From Nemertoderma westbladi (Eukaryota; Xenacoelomorpha; Nemertodermatida; Nemertodermatidae), in contig JAUCBJ010009047.1 of NCBI GenBank assembly GCA_032718475.1, forward strand, positions 1 to 64,000: a DNA stretch of 64,000 nt, given 5' to 3'. Under the pieces are notes generated by a model. That model searched no databases. It was given only the letters and a program-made list of their open reading frames with translations, and was not told where the DNA came from. Positions 23,870 to 34,202 of this stretch are shown here, in pieces; position 1 is the stretch's first letter, and the number at the start of each line of letters is the position of its first letter. The position numbers and the translations under genes are program-made.

Positions 23870-24650
23870 TTTCTATTCAGACATTTCTGACTCTAGCGGT
23901 ATAGTGAGAACTGAAGATGGATTAGGGTCTCCAGCCCCACAAAGACACAGCCTATGGATGAATAGTACATACGTACATCGGCCAAGTTTCATCTTGAATA
24001 ACGGATAACGAAATGAGAGACGGATCTCACTTTCAGAAATTTCGTCGTATAGCGGCAGACCGATTAAATCTCCCCCCCCCCCCCCCCCACAAAGACGCAG
24101 CATGTGGTCCAGAATATATGGCAAGATTCAGCTTAAACTGATTAAAATCAATGAGACGAGAGAATCTATTCACTTTCAGGCATAAAGTAGTCCTATAGCG
24201 GGTGACTGTTGAACTGATTTTCAACAAAACAAATTTTCAACTTGGCAGCTTTAAATTCGACAAAGTTATAAGCATGTCAATATCATAACGACGACAACGA
24301 TTTCACTTTCAGACATTTGGCCCTCTAGCGGCAGACTGGAGAACTGCAGATGGATTCGCCTCCTTTGAAAGTCACAGCTAATGGTCTAATACATATCTGC
24401 CAAGTTTCAGCTTAAACGGATTAAAAGCAAAGAAATGGGAGGACATTTAATGTTTAGACATGTGGCCCTCTAGCGGGAGACCATTGCACTGATCGTGTCT
24501 GAAAGTCTCTCAAAAATCTAAACTTTTGCTCATATTGATACCTACAAATTTTCAACTTGGCAGCTTTAAATCCGACAAAGTTATTAGCATGTCAAAATCG
24601 TAACGACGACGACGACGACGACAACGACGACGACGACGACGACGACAACT
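23870..24650. repeat. Imperfect ~130-150 bp repeats with (ACG)n tail
   Basis: The phrase cactttcagacatttggccctctagcgg, in variants, recurs at about 23876, 24030, 24171, 24304 and 24453, and each is followed by versions of ccaagtttcagcttaaacgg and a caacttggcagctttaaa phrase. The block ends in a microsatellite of acg triplets at 24602-24649. It lies between two parts of the LINE and is probably a separate insertion bounded near 23765 and 24770. A 16-C tract at 24072-24088 sits inside it. Confidence 0.65.
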
Positions 24651-24774
24651 ATTTGCATAAATTGACCCACCCCCTAACAGTGTCAATTCGCTAAGGCTCC
24701 GCCAACTTCGTGGCTCGCCCCACAAAGGGCTTGATGGCGATCTCCAGTGGCTGCAACTAATTGTACTTAGTAAT

Positions 24775-25960
24775 TTATTGACACAAACTTTGATACAATA
24801 AATGTGAGATGCGCACGCCGATCCCCAAACAACAAGAGAGTACTGAATGTAAGGATGTATTAAAGAAAATACAATTATTACAAAATAGATAATGGAAACA
24901 AATGTCTCAGTTTATAGAAAATACCTATTGGTTTTGATATATTTTTTTATTAACACGTAGTTAACATGGCACATAAAATTAAGTTTATTATATCTACCAT
25001 AGTTCCCAGATATTTAGTACTAAGCACTTCCTTAACTGTATTTTGCTTAATTTTTAACTTTTGGAAGAGACCCTCGGTCATACATTGAATTACAGAATAT
25101 TAAATATTCAGTTTTTGAGAGGTTTAGGGATAATTTATTAGCACTCAGCCAATCACTTAGCATGTCCAAGTTTATATTAACAGCTACAATTAAATCAGAC
25201 GCATTATTTGACATTGCTAAGAGACTGGTATCAGCGTCAACAAACAGAACTGAAAAAAAGATGACGCATTTGTAAGATCATTAATATAAATCAAAAAGAG
25301 GAGGGGTCCCCACATACTTCCTTGTGGGATTCCACATGAAATAGGTTTAGTTCTAGAACATGAATTGTTTATGACTACAAACTGAGTAGGATCACACAAA
25401 TAATGTTTCAACAATGCATGTATCCTACCACGTGCACCATACAAGATTTTTTTAAATAAAATGTTGTGATTCAGCGTGTCAAATGCCTTTTTGAGATCGA
25501 TATTTATCATACAAGCACATTCTTTATTATTGAAAACTTCACGAATTTTTTTGGTCATTAAGATTAAAGCTTATAAATTTGTGTGGTTCTTAAGAAAACC
25601 AAATTGTTTCGGATACAATAATGATTTACTATTAAAATAAGAAATCAGCTGGTCATAGATACACGCTCAAAAATCTTACTGAATAATTGGAGAACTGAAA
25701 TGGGCCTATAATTACCTACATCTACAAGAGAGCCACCTTTATTTACAGGAACAACCTTTGCAATTTTTAAAATATTGGGAAATATACCAGCACGAAATGG
25801 ATAATTAACCAGAGTAGATAGCCTACTGGCTAGTATGTCGACACTTATATTAACTAATTGCACCGGAAAAGTATTGTTAGTAGAGATTTCCTTTTTAAGA
25901 TGGAGCAAATGATATTTAATCTCTACAGGAGTTGTATCCACCAATCCCTAATAATAATCT
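24775..25960 (-). pseudogene. LINE reverse transcriptase domain, inactivated
   Basis: Minus-strand frames carry NYRPISVLQLFSKIFERV, then after a frameshift near 25560-25640 KKAFDTLNHNIL, CGIPQGSMWGPLLF and INDL, all classic LINE RT motifs. A second frameshift near 25250 leads into VDADTSLL where F/Y-A-D-D-T is expected: the first catalytic aspartate is lost. The frame then continues as LSANKLSLN and KTEYLIF to about 24775. Confidence 0.8.
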
Positions 25961-26104
25961 GTAATATATGACAGTGGACATTTTTTCACAGGCGAAATTG
26001 TTGCTGCCTAGTCAGAGCCTACTAAATAATAAAAATCATTAAATGCTGTCGGTATGCATTGAGGTTCCTCAAGCACAACAGTTTGTGCACCATTCTTAAA
26101 ATGT

Positions 26105-26386
26105 GAATTGTTGTGGGGTGAGTGACGCGGTGTATTAAATATACAATGTAAATAAGACAATATGATAATGCTCTCCATAGCGAAAAATATCAACCGGCCC
26201 TATTGGGGCTCGAACCCGGTACCTAGGTTTCAAACTTCTGGTTATCATCAGTCGGGTGAGTGTACTGAGCTTCCAGACCGGATGAATATTTCGCTATGGA
26301 GTGGAAGATCATATTTAGGCCAACTAATCACTCAAAGAAAATTTTTCGCTATGGAGAGCATTATCATATTGACTTATTTACATTGT
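26105..26386 (-). mobile_element. tRNA-like SINE with long inverted repeats, inserted in the LINE
   Basis: Flanked by a 13-base direct repeat, attcttaaaatgt, at 26092-26104 and 26387-26399. In the LINE frame both copies code for the same HFKN, which shows that the repeat is a target-site duplication. Within it 26142-26188 and 26341-26387 are inverted repeats of about 47 bases with one mismatch, and a third partial copy lies at about 26285-26301. The middle, read on the minus strand, has an A-box-like gaagctcagta and a strong B-box gggttcgagcccc, hence a tRNA-derived promoter. Confidence 0.75.
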
Positions 26387-26399
26387 ATTCTTAAAATGT

Positions 26400-27961
26400 A
26401 GTTTTACTGGGCTGCTTGACTTAGATTTGCCAGATAAACAGCTGTTAATCTGACGCCAAGCTTTTTTTCATATTGCCTCGATTAAATTGGAACTGGTTAT
26501 AATAATAAGCACGTTCAGCTACACGTAGTAGGTGAGTTATTTTGTTACGATATCGCTGATAGCAAACATGATTATAGGCGTTGGATTATGCATGTATATA
26601 CAGTACAATTTATTTTTCGAATTAATTGAATTGACAAGGGAGGATGTTAACCATGGTTTAGGTGGAACATTTTTTTTGGCACTATTTTGTATTTTAGATG
26701 CTTATTGCACAATAATTCAAAGTTGTTATAAAAACACTTAAAACGCTCCATTAGCATTATTAGCGTGCTCATAATGCCAGTTACACGGATTATTTAAATC
26801 AAACAGAAATTTCGATTCATTAAAATTATTCCAATCAAATAGTGGACTGCATTCATTTGTTTTAAAAAAATTACAATAGTCCTGAAAAATAGAAAATAGA
26901 AAAGGTAGCATAATGGTCAGTCGTACCTATCTGCGAAAGAAAAACACCGGAATGCATAATACTATTATTTATATTAGTTATAACGTGGTCTAGTTTAGAG
27001 GCTTATATCCAGCTTGAACTCTAGTTGGCACTTTAATTAATTGATTAAAACCACATGAATGTAATGTTTGCAAATAATTATTAGAACGAGTTGAATTACA
27101 ATTTACATTACTATTCATAACACCCATTAACACAATATCGTAGTTCTTAGCACTAAGATCAGAAATTAACAATTCTAGGTCAGAGATAAAGTTGGTGAAA
27201 TCAAATGATGGTGGTACATATAAATCTCCTATAAGTAGAGTTCGTTTACTAAATAGATTTTTTATTTCTACCCAATTATTTTCAATTCCGGGTAGTTTTA
27301 TATCTATACTTTCAACAACAGAAATGTCATCCCGAATGTACAAAGCAGTACCACCATGGGCAACGACACCATCATTACGGTTACATAAAAACGGATCATA
27401 ATAACCTGTTATAGAAAATAAATTCACACGGGCGTCATCCATGGCAAAAGTTTCCGAGAATGCTAAGCAATCAAATTTATGATTAAGGGTTGATAAGTAG
27501 TCAGTACTGTCGGAAATATTTCGATTCAGAATTCGGCAGTTTAAATGAAACACAGATAACGAATTGGAATTAGATTTGGAATTAGAATTAATACTACCAA
27601 TTAAATCATTAAATGATTCAGCATCAAGATATTCACCCAAAACATTAGAATCTACCAAATTCTTATACGGATCTATATCTGAAAATACTGTGTCATGGAA
27701 ATCAGATTGAATGTCGATATGGTAAAATAGATCCAACAATTCACTATCATTAATTTCCGAGAACGGAAATAAGGTTTTATAGCAAAATATACAGTAAATT
27801 CCAAGTTCACAATTTGTATTACATGAACTTAAAATTTCATTGGAATCTAGAAAAGTACCGCATTGAGTATGGTACTGGTAGGTATTATTGCAAAGAGAGC
27901 AGTTAAATGACCTATCTGAAACATAAATATATGAAAAACAAAATTCACAATTAGTTTGAGG
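26400..27961 (-). pseudogene. LINE Cys-rich N-terminus and APE endonuclease
   Basis: The minus-strand frame runs without a stop from 27961 to 26990. It begins with a Cys/His-rich PHD-like region (pairs CEFC, CSLC, H-x2-C, CxxxC, CIFC between 27960 and 27760) and continues into an endonuclease domain with SVFHLNCRIL, FDCLAFSETF, GGTALYIRD, LLIGDLYVPP and VLMGVMNSNVNC, which are the APE-family motifs. D/N-type residues of the GDFN box are changed to GVMN, so the catalytic Asp is missing. After a stop at 26990 similarity continues (FDLNNPCNW) to about 26404 with more stops. Confidence 0.8.
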
Positions 27962-28195
27962 TCATGTTGGTGGACATTACTGTACAGAGACTGTACAGAT
28001 GTTGGTCAGTCTCAATCTCAGATCGTTTGTGCATATTCATCGATTTTCACTTTATCGCTTTTCAATCGTGTAAGGTCATCTGATAACAAACTATTATCTT
28101 CAATTTATTTTGGTTGCAAAGCCTCCTCTAAATTGTGGCAGTCCTACCTTTCGTTGCGGCTTTACCAACATAATTTAGAATCTATTTCATAGTAT

Positions 28196-28302
28196 ATATT
28201 TATATTAGCTTATATTAGTTTAAATTATCTAATTGCAGTTATATCATTTGTCCTATGTAATGTCTATGGGCCGTTGGGCCTGAATTAAAGATAATAAAAA
28301 AA
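28196..28302 (+). mobile_element. Possible LINE 3' end with poly(A), plus strand
   Basis: tgtctatgggccgttgggcc followed by tgaattaaagataat and nine A resembles the 3' ends of CR1-like LINEs (gggcc...gaataaag...A-rich). Only the untranslated tail would be present. It faces the minus-strand LINE tail to head. Confidence 0.4.
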
Positions 28303-28890
28303 AAGAGCCTGACATGATGGAGTGTATGAAAATGTTTGATGGTTACCTTAAGACGGTGAGAGGTTCTCATAGAGGTTAGAGATATCCAAGCCAATGGTGC
28401 TAGAGTGAGTGGTCATCATTGAATCGGAACCGCCTGTGGCGCCTATCTGTGCCGACACTGGCACCGAGACATGGACTACCGACAGTGGTTGGCAGATGAC
28501 TACCATGAAGATTTACTCCCCTGGTAGTTGGGGGGACCACAGACGACGGGATAACTAGCGATGTATTCAAGTCTCCAACAGCACCATTTCCAACCAGGAG
28601 GTACCAGAACGAGTGATTGCATGGGCTTCCTTCGATGAAGTGAAGGAAGGTCGATCCACCGTTTGTCCAAATTTTAACTGACTTTAAACCTACTAACACA
28701 AATAATCGATAGGCCCACACTACACAAGACATTTTTTTATATTTGTTATTTTTACACCAGCCGCGCCGCAGCCTACCGGTACCATACCAACAAAGACCCT
28801 ACCGCATTGTACACAAATAAGGTCTTTCTGTCTTCGATTTTCTTTGTTTCGTGGATAAAAGAAGGGCAGGGTTGTATTTCCAGGTCTACC
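28303..28890. other. No gene recognised
   Basis: A minus-strand frame at 28400-28732 (110 codons) is open but shows no domain, signal peptide or similarity that I recognise; kept as unannotated sequence. Confidence 0.4.
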
Positions 28891-28896
28891 TTTTAC

Positions 28897-28965
28897 CTGA
28901 ACCGCTCAGCTGGTTAGAGCGCCAAACTTCCATCCTGAAGATCACCAGTTCGATTCCACCTGACG
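28897..28965 (+). mobile_element. tRNA-derived SINE head or tRNA relic
   Basis: ccgctcagctggttagagcg resembles a tRNA D-arm/A-box, and agttcgattcc at 28947-28957 a T-arm/B-box. Between them cttc/gaag can pair around a six-base loop, one short of a normal anticodon loop, and no acceptor stem is evident. It is therefore more likely a tRNA-derived SINE start than a working tRNA. Confidence 0.55.
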
Positions 28966-29086
28966 TCATTGCCGACTTTGCAAAGCTGTGCCCTACGCAA
29001 GTTGTGATAATATGAAACCACTCACTCACCCATAATAGCAAAAATAAATATGCATATGGTATATATAATAAATCAATTATAAACAT

Positions 29087-29762
29087 AAATAATAAATTAT
29101 ATTCCTGAATTATAAATGATAATTACTAAAATTAATCAATAATTAATAATTACCAAACATGAATTTAGGTACAATACTCGTTATCTATACATATAAAGCA
29201 CGAGTCATAAATTATAAATATTAATATAATCTATGAATTTCAGTTAATTAGTGAATGTGACGAACCTTCATTCTCAATGTATTAAATATATAATAATCCA
29301 CTTAAATATTCATATATAATAAGAATATTGTAATTCATATAACAATTAATATAATAACTCATTTAAATTATTCAAAAACTGTTTATTTGTACCCACAGCG
29401 AATATATATTTTCTCTTTACCTAAGTAAATTATACACGCACATGGTACTATTAAGTAATATTTATCTTCTTATCGAGGGTTGCCCTACCGGATAAGTATA
29501 AGCACCTCTGATAATGCTTGAGGCAAATTCTATCGCGGCGAATTAATAATTAAATTATATTTAAATACTTTAATTAAGGGAAAGGTGCAGGTTATTGAGG
29601 GGTTATTCTAACTAAAACAATAAATGAAAGTCAATAGAAACAGGATGCTGAATTGTTTTTTAGAGTGATGAGTTTTATTTGCGTCGCTGAATTTTGATTG
29701 CATCAAAAGTCTTCAATATCTTAGGGATAAATGCAAACTTGGAAAATGGACAGAAATATTGA
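29087..29762. other. AT-rich non-coding stretch
   Basis: Nothing recognised. It is the 3' flank of the second RING/B-box gene and shares only a few dozen bases around the stop with the flank of the first. Confidence 0.5.
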
Positions 29763-32141
29763 CTAATATTGAATGCGGATGATTTTATCGGAATTTGTTT
29801 GAGAAATATATATTACATCCGGTATTACTACCATCCCTTGGAAACCTTCCACTTCTATACATCCTTGTTTGAATTCCATTAGCGGACCATAAGTTCTTTG
29901 AAAAACGCCTACACACTCTTCCTCGCCTTCTCTCAGAGGAATTAACCAGAAGGAATCCGTTCCTACTGAGAATGTCTCCAAACCACCAAAAGGTATTGAT
30001 TTACCGCAGTACATTGGGCTAGATTTAACGACGAGGTCTAATTCTTCGTCAAATATATTATAACTATAGGTATACACAGTAAAAACCTTTTCATCGGGTT
30101 CGTAAAAACCAAACGACATCCCCAAACTACTAATTAGAATACCAGGATTATATAATTCAAACATCTTATAACGATTCATGGACGTTACGACGTCATCAGA
30201 AGCAACCATTTTATAAGTTATTACTATACCATTGTTAGTAGCCACGTATATCAATGCCCCAAAATTCCCAAATTCTCCCGCTCCATTTATTGAACCCACT
30301 GGTTCCTCTAAATATTTATCTCCTTCAATGCAACTGGTAAAGGTACAACCACAACCAAACAAGTTTAAATGAAAACAGTACTCGGTAGCAATTAGCCATG
30401 ACTTTCCCCAACCTACAATGAATTTAATTTTTTGGGTTGATGGCTCTGAATCACTTGAAGGATAAAAAACTTCTCCACTACGAATCCTCCAATTTAATAT
30501 TATATTTTCTTCATAAACATATATCTCATTTGTCTTGATATCTGCCCTTGCGAATCGACGTAGTCTAGCACTATACCCAATAGCTCCTACATTTTCATGG
30601 AAAATATCGCGCAGAGCTCTTCTAGTTAGTTTTGGGTTCTGCAGAATTACTATGTCAAAATAATTCCTTTCAATAATTGCTATGCCGTATAATAATCCAA
30701 GCATTATGAAAATAGGAATTATTATTCTGTCAAACATTGTTTTCAGATATCTGGTTTTGTGTTTTTCAATCTCACTTTGTAAGTTTTCCTCAGCTGTTTT
30801 CCTAGATAACTTTTCGTCATTCAACTGACTTTCTAATTCTTCAAGTTTTTGTACTTCTTCAATTCTTTTAATAAACCTCTTTCGTCCTTGAACTTTACCA
30901 GGTGGAAGATATTCCGCTTTCCGTTTATTGAGATTTAAATTTCCTGCCTTGTATTCTGCATTTGCCGTATTATTAAAATCATCAGTTTGGATTGCCATTT
31001 CCTCAGTCTTAATTATATTGAACTGCGTCTGGGTCTCAACACTAGTATGTTTTTCATTTATTTTCCACATATCATAGTCAGTTAATCCTTCTAAACCGAC
31101 AACTATCTTCCCAAATAATTTATCAAAGTCATATTGATTCAGTATATCATTCAATTTCACAAAGTTCATTTGCGGGACTTTAACAATTTCAATATCAGAT
31201 ATCACTTTTGAAATCTGTTCATATTGTCCAATCAGAGATTTCGCTTCATCCACTTTGTTAAGTAGATCAACATTATTTAAGTCACAATATCCGGAATGTT
31301 CTGGAACACAAATATTATTCAGAATTTCTCGAGTTGACAACATTTTCCTTTTTGATTTGCTATATATATCTTTTACTTTCTCTTTCATATTATTTTCTGA
31401 GGTATTAATTGATGATAATACATTTTCCTTTCGATCTTTAATGTCACCTAAGATCCCCTTGGTAACATTATCTAACTCCATTATCACTCCATCCAACATA
31501 GTTTTACGAGATTCTAATAAAACACTTATGTTTGCGTTACTTTCTTTTAATTTATTTCGAATAAACCGAACTGTTTTAGCTGTCGTCCAGATGGTATGGT
31601 ATTTACAATCTTTTATTTCTAAGTGACAATATCGACATACAACATTCCCGCAGTCATTGCAGTAATGACGCTTACCTTTATTATGAGCTGGACAGATATC
31701 CGGTTCCACTTCCTTAGGCCTAACACTGGCATCAGGGATTGTTGGAATTGCTGATTCGGGCGCAGCTGTGTCACATTGGTCATTGTGATTACATGTATGA
31801 TAAAGTTCACATCCTCTACAAATCTCAGTGGCACAATCATGGCATGGTTTTGTACCTTTTTTTATCAAACAACTTTCACATGTTTTAGAATCCCTCAGTG
31901 TATCAACTAATGAACCAACCAGATGATTTGCTACAAAGGATTCTAAATCTTCCACTACAGTTTTCTTTCTGCACTGAGGACAAGAAATTGTCCAACCTCG
32001 TCTTTCTTTTCTCGAAATTCCTTTAAGACAATGATGACAATAAGTGTGGGGGCAAGTCAAAATGCGAGGTTTATAGAGTATTCTCAGACATATTGAACAT
32101 TCCAAGTCTCGCTCTAAAGGCTGTTCCACATTACAGGCCAT
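29763..32141 (-). CDS. Membrane-anchored RING/B-box (TRIM-like) protein, paralogue 2
   Basis: 792 residues, single exon, same strand and architecture as the gene at 12903-15278: RING at 15-57 with all eight ligands, B-box1-like cluster from 88, B-box2 at about 150-182, coiled coil, hydrophobic segment at about 470-490 and a 300-residue C-terminal ectodomain. The TGA two codons before the ATG is also conserved. The first 350 residues differ from paralogue 1 at only scattered positions and the last 110 are again very close, whereas the linker (about 365-470), the transmembrane segment and the first half of the ectodomain are strongly diverged, with small indels. No disabling change is seen. A recent local duplication, perhaps with partial gene conversion, is the simplest explanation; the function is likely similar, with a different ligand or partner. 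Confidence 0.88.
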   Translation of the reverse strand: MACNVEQPLERDLECSICLRILYKPRILTCPHTYCHHCLKGISRKERRGWTISCPQCRKKTVVEDLESFVANHLVGSLVDTLRDSKTCESCLIKKGTKPCHDCATEICRGCELYHTCNHNDQCDTAAPESAIPTIPDASVRPKEVEPDICPAHNKGKRHYCNDCGNVVCRYCHLEIKDCKYHTIWTTAKTVRFIRNKLKESNANISVLLESRKTMLDGVIMELDNVTKGILGDIKDRKENVLSSINTSENNMKEKVKDIYSKSKRKMLSTREILNNICVPEHSGYCDLNNVDLLNKVDEAKSLIGQYEQISKVISDIEIVKVPQMNFVKLNDILNQYDFDKLFGKIVVGLEGLTDYDMWKINEKHTSVETQTQFNIIKTEEMAIQTDDFNNTANAEYKAGNLNLNKRKAEYLPPGKVQGRKRFIKRIEEVQKLEELESQLNDEKLSRKTAEENLQSEIEKHKTRYLKTMFDRIIIPIFIMLGLLYGIAIIERNYFDIVILQNPKLTRRALRDIFHENVGAIGYSARLRRFARADIKTNEIYVYEENIILNWRIRSGEVFYPSSDSEPSTQKIKFIVGWGKSWLIATEYCFHLNLFGCGCTFTSCIEGDKYLEEPVGSINGAGEFGNFGALIYVATNNGIVITYKMVASDDVVTSMNRYKMFELYNPGILISSLGMSFGFYEPDEKVFTVYTYSYNIFDEELDLVVKSSPMYCGKSIPFGGLETFSVGTDSFWLIPLREGEEECVGVFQRTYGPLMEFKQGCIEVEGFQGMVVIPDVIYISQTNSDKIIRIQY

Positions 32142-33229
32142 TGATCAAATCAGAAATGATTTCGAAGATGACAAAATAAACATGAATAAAAGTAGAAATT
32201 ACCCGTGCGCTTTTAGCTTATTTCATGTGGATTGTTAGATGTTCAGCTGTCATCAACTTCATTAATGAAATTTATCGCCCTGGCAGCTTTAGTAAAGTTA
32301 TTGATAATAAACATAAAATGAATGTAATTGATACACATTGATACACTTACATATATATGAATATAAATAATTACATATTGTCTTATTTGGCATTTATTAT
32401 ACGTATTATATTGTATTAATACCGTACAGTATTATGTAAATATCCATATTCAGAATTAATCACATGCTGATGAAATCTGTTACTTGTAAAATCTGTCTCA
32501 GGTATTTCTGGACTTTGATTTACATATGAACAATATATTCCATACACCTGCTATACATATTGTTAGCAATAATAGTTGATTCTGACAGCACAAACATAGA
32601 TAATACAGCAACCACATTATTGAGCCAACAGTGTAAAGTTTGTAGCTTTATGTAGCTGTATTCGGACAAGTAGTTAAAGGAAATACATAATAATCTGGTT
32701 GTATTCTTGATTAGAGAACCACTTGTGTGTCTATGCATTACTATATTACATGGTTCTGTACTTCACCATTTCCTCAGTTGTATAAATATCATGAATCCTT
32801 CTCCAATATAAAATTATTTTGAGTATTTTCTTTCTTACTCTTGCAGAATAGGTTTGGTTAACTTGCTGTCTACTTTTTGGGAGAAGAAACTCTGCATCCG
32901 CAGAAAAAAGCATGATCTGGCGTCAACCCCAGCTATTTAGTCATCTTTTATCACTCAGAAGGCAACATTTTCTGTAGCCTGCTAGATTTGTGGCTATTTA
33001 TATAGACCATATTATGTCAGAGATTGTAAAATATTTGGTAAAGTTATACTTTATTTATATTAAACATAAAACTTGGTTCTCTCTAAATACCGTACTAAAC
33101 CAATCCTCTAAATTAAATATACCAAAAAAACTTAATGTCATCACTCGTGGAACTGTTAGGAATATAACAGACCCTCAACAAATTAGAAATTCGTTGAACT
33201 AACACTTTTACTTCTTTTGGCTTAAAACT
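32142..33229. other. 5' flank of paralogue 2, no other gene
   Basis: The first 60 bases upstream of the start resemble the flank of paralogue 1. Further on I see no gene, and the frames at 32520-32738 and 32990-33202 have no recognisable domain. Confidence 0.5.
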
Positions 33230-33515
33230 TGAACAAGACATTCCACTAGAATACCTAAACCTCTACCGCCCCAACTTCTTCTCACTAATTGAGACTACCC
33301 TGATTGAAGTCGAATACAACCTATTACAGTTAAACCCTAGATTGGCAACCAATGACAACTTCCCTACATAATTTCTAATTCTTGCTGCTAAACAATTATC
33401 TGTACATCTCAGTTACCTGCTTAACTTATCTATTCAGCCATATTCCCTACTTCTTCGTAACATCATTAAAAATAGCCAAAGTAATACCATCTGGGGCATG
33501 GGCAGCCACCAAACA
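33230..33515 (+). pseudogene. LINE RT fossil (CR1-like family)
   Basis: Across several frames the plus strand codes for VEYNLLQLNP, ATNDNFP, LSYLLNLSIQ and SLKIAKVIPSG, matching in order the corresponding block of the minus-strand LINE at 25945-25720 (VEIKYHLLHLKK, STNNTFP, ILKIAKVVPV). Stops and frameshifts throughout. Confidence 0.55.
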
Positions 33516-33564
33516 TCGAGGTCAGTCCTACAAGGAAAATATTAGACAAGACACTACCTATAGA

Positions 33565-33770
33565 AACAGGGGACTTCACACCTGTCGAACCCCAAAGGAG
33601 CATTAAAAGCATGTCCAATAATAAAGCGAGTGGATAAGATGAAATCCCCGCAGAGGTATGGAAAACAGGGTGCTAAACAGACCATTATTGGATGTTTTTG
33701 TGGTATCTGCCAAAATATACAACAAAATGATTATATATAGAATTAGGCCCTGTAGAGAAACTGCTGCATA
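33565..33770 (+). pseudogene. LINE RT fossil (RTE-like)
   Basis: Short plus-strand blocks MSNNKASG-stop-DEIPAEVWKTG and SAKIYNKMIIYRIRP match the N-x-KAPGxDxIPAE and ISL..AKIYNRxxxNRI motifs of APE-type LINE reverse transcriptases, with the intervening part deleted and stops present. Confidence 0.5.
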
Positions 33771-33774
33771 AGAG

Positions 33775-33890
33775 CCACGATCATTTTGCATTTTTAAGAA
33801 TGCTGTGCCGGCTTGTCGACAAAATTGCGCCGCCACAACTCCCTACATGACATTTGCTAGATCATCCGCATCTTCAAGGCCAGTGTCAAG
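33775..33890 (-). pseudogene. LINE 3'-end scrap (same family as 59156-60552)
   Basis: The minus strand reads backwards through the C-terminal end of the LINE family seen at 35241-35612 (LWRRNFVDKPAQHS block). The shared gcttgtcgacaaaattgcgc word also occurs at 35157 and, slightly changed, at 59014. Confidence 0.55.
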
Positions 33891-34202
33891 ATCGGGTGGG
33901 TGGGGGGTGGTGGAGGGATTAGAATAGATAAAGTGGGAAGGAATATTCCTGGATATTTAGGGTGGGTTTTTTGTGGCCTATGTACAAACTTTCTTTAATG
34001 AGTAAATCATAGTTATTTTATGCCCTACCAATGTATGTGAATTCATCATATGTGATATTGTGATTATATTTTTACAGAATGATCACGTACCGCTGAATGA
34101 CCAAGGGAGGATAATGGGACTCCCGTACCCTAATGGCTTTTTTCCAATTTGTGCTAATACTGTTATTTATTGTGAAACTAAGATACCCTTCTGGGACTTC
34201 CA

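Larger units (their letters stand above)
23183..28195 (-). mobile_element. Decayed APE-type LINE (CR1/L2/Rex-like), body
   Basis: Read on the minus strand, the pieces come in the order of one LINE: a coiled-coil-like and Cys-rich N-terminal part (28195-27740), endonuclease (27739 to about 26400), reverse transcriptase (about 25960-24775) and the conserved C-terminal block (23760-23420), then an untranslated end up to the Gypsy LTR. A SINE (26105-26386) and a roughly 1 kb repeat (about 23770-24765) interrupt it. Frameshifts and stops show that it is dead. Confidence 0.75.

Noticed and set aside
28400-28732. 110-codon minus-strand frame
   Set aside because: No domain, signal peptide or similarity recognised, and no paralogue in the window.
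28897-28965. Functional tRNA gene
   Set aside because: The anticodon loop is one base short and no acceptor stem is formed; a SINE head is more likely.
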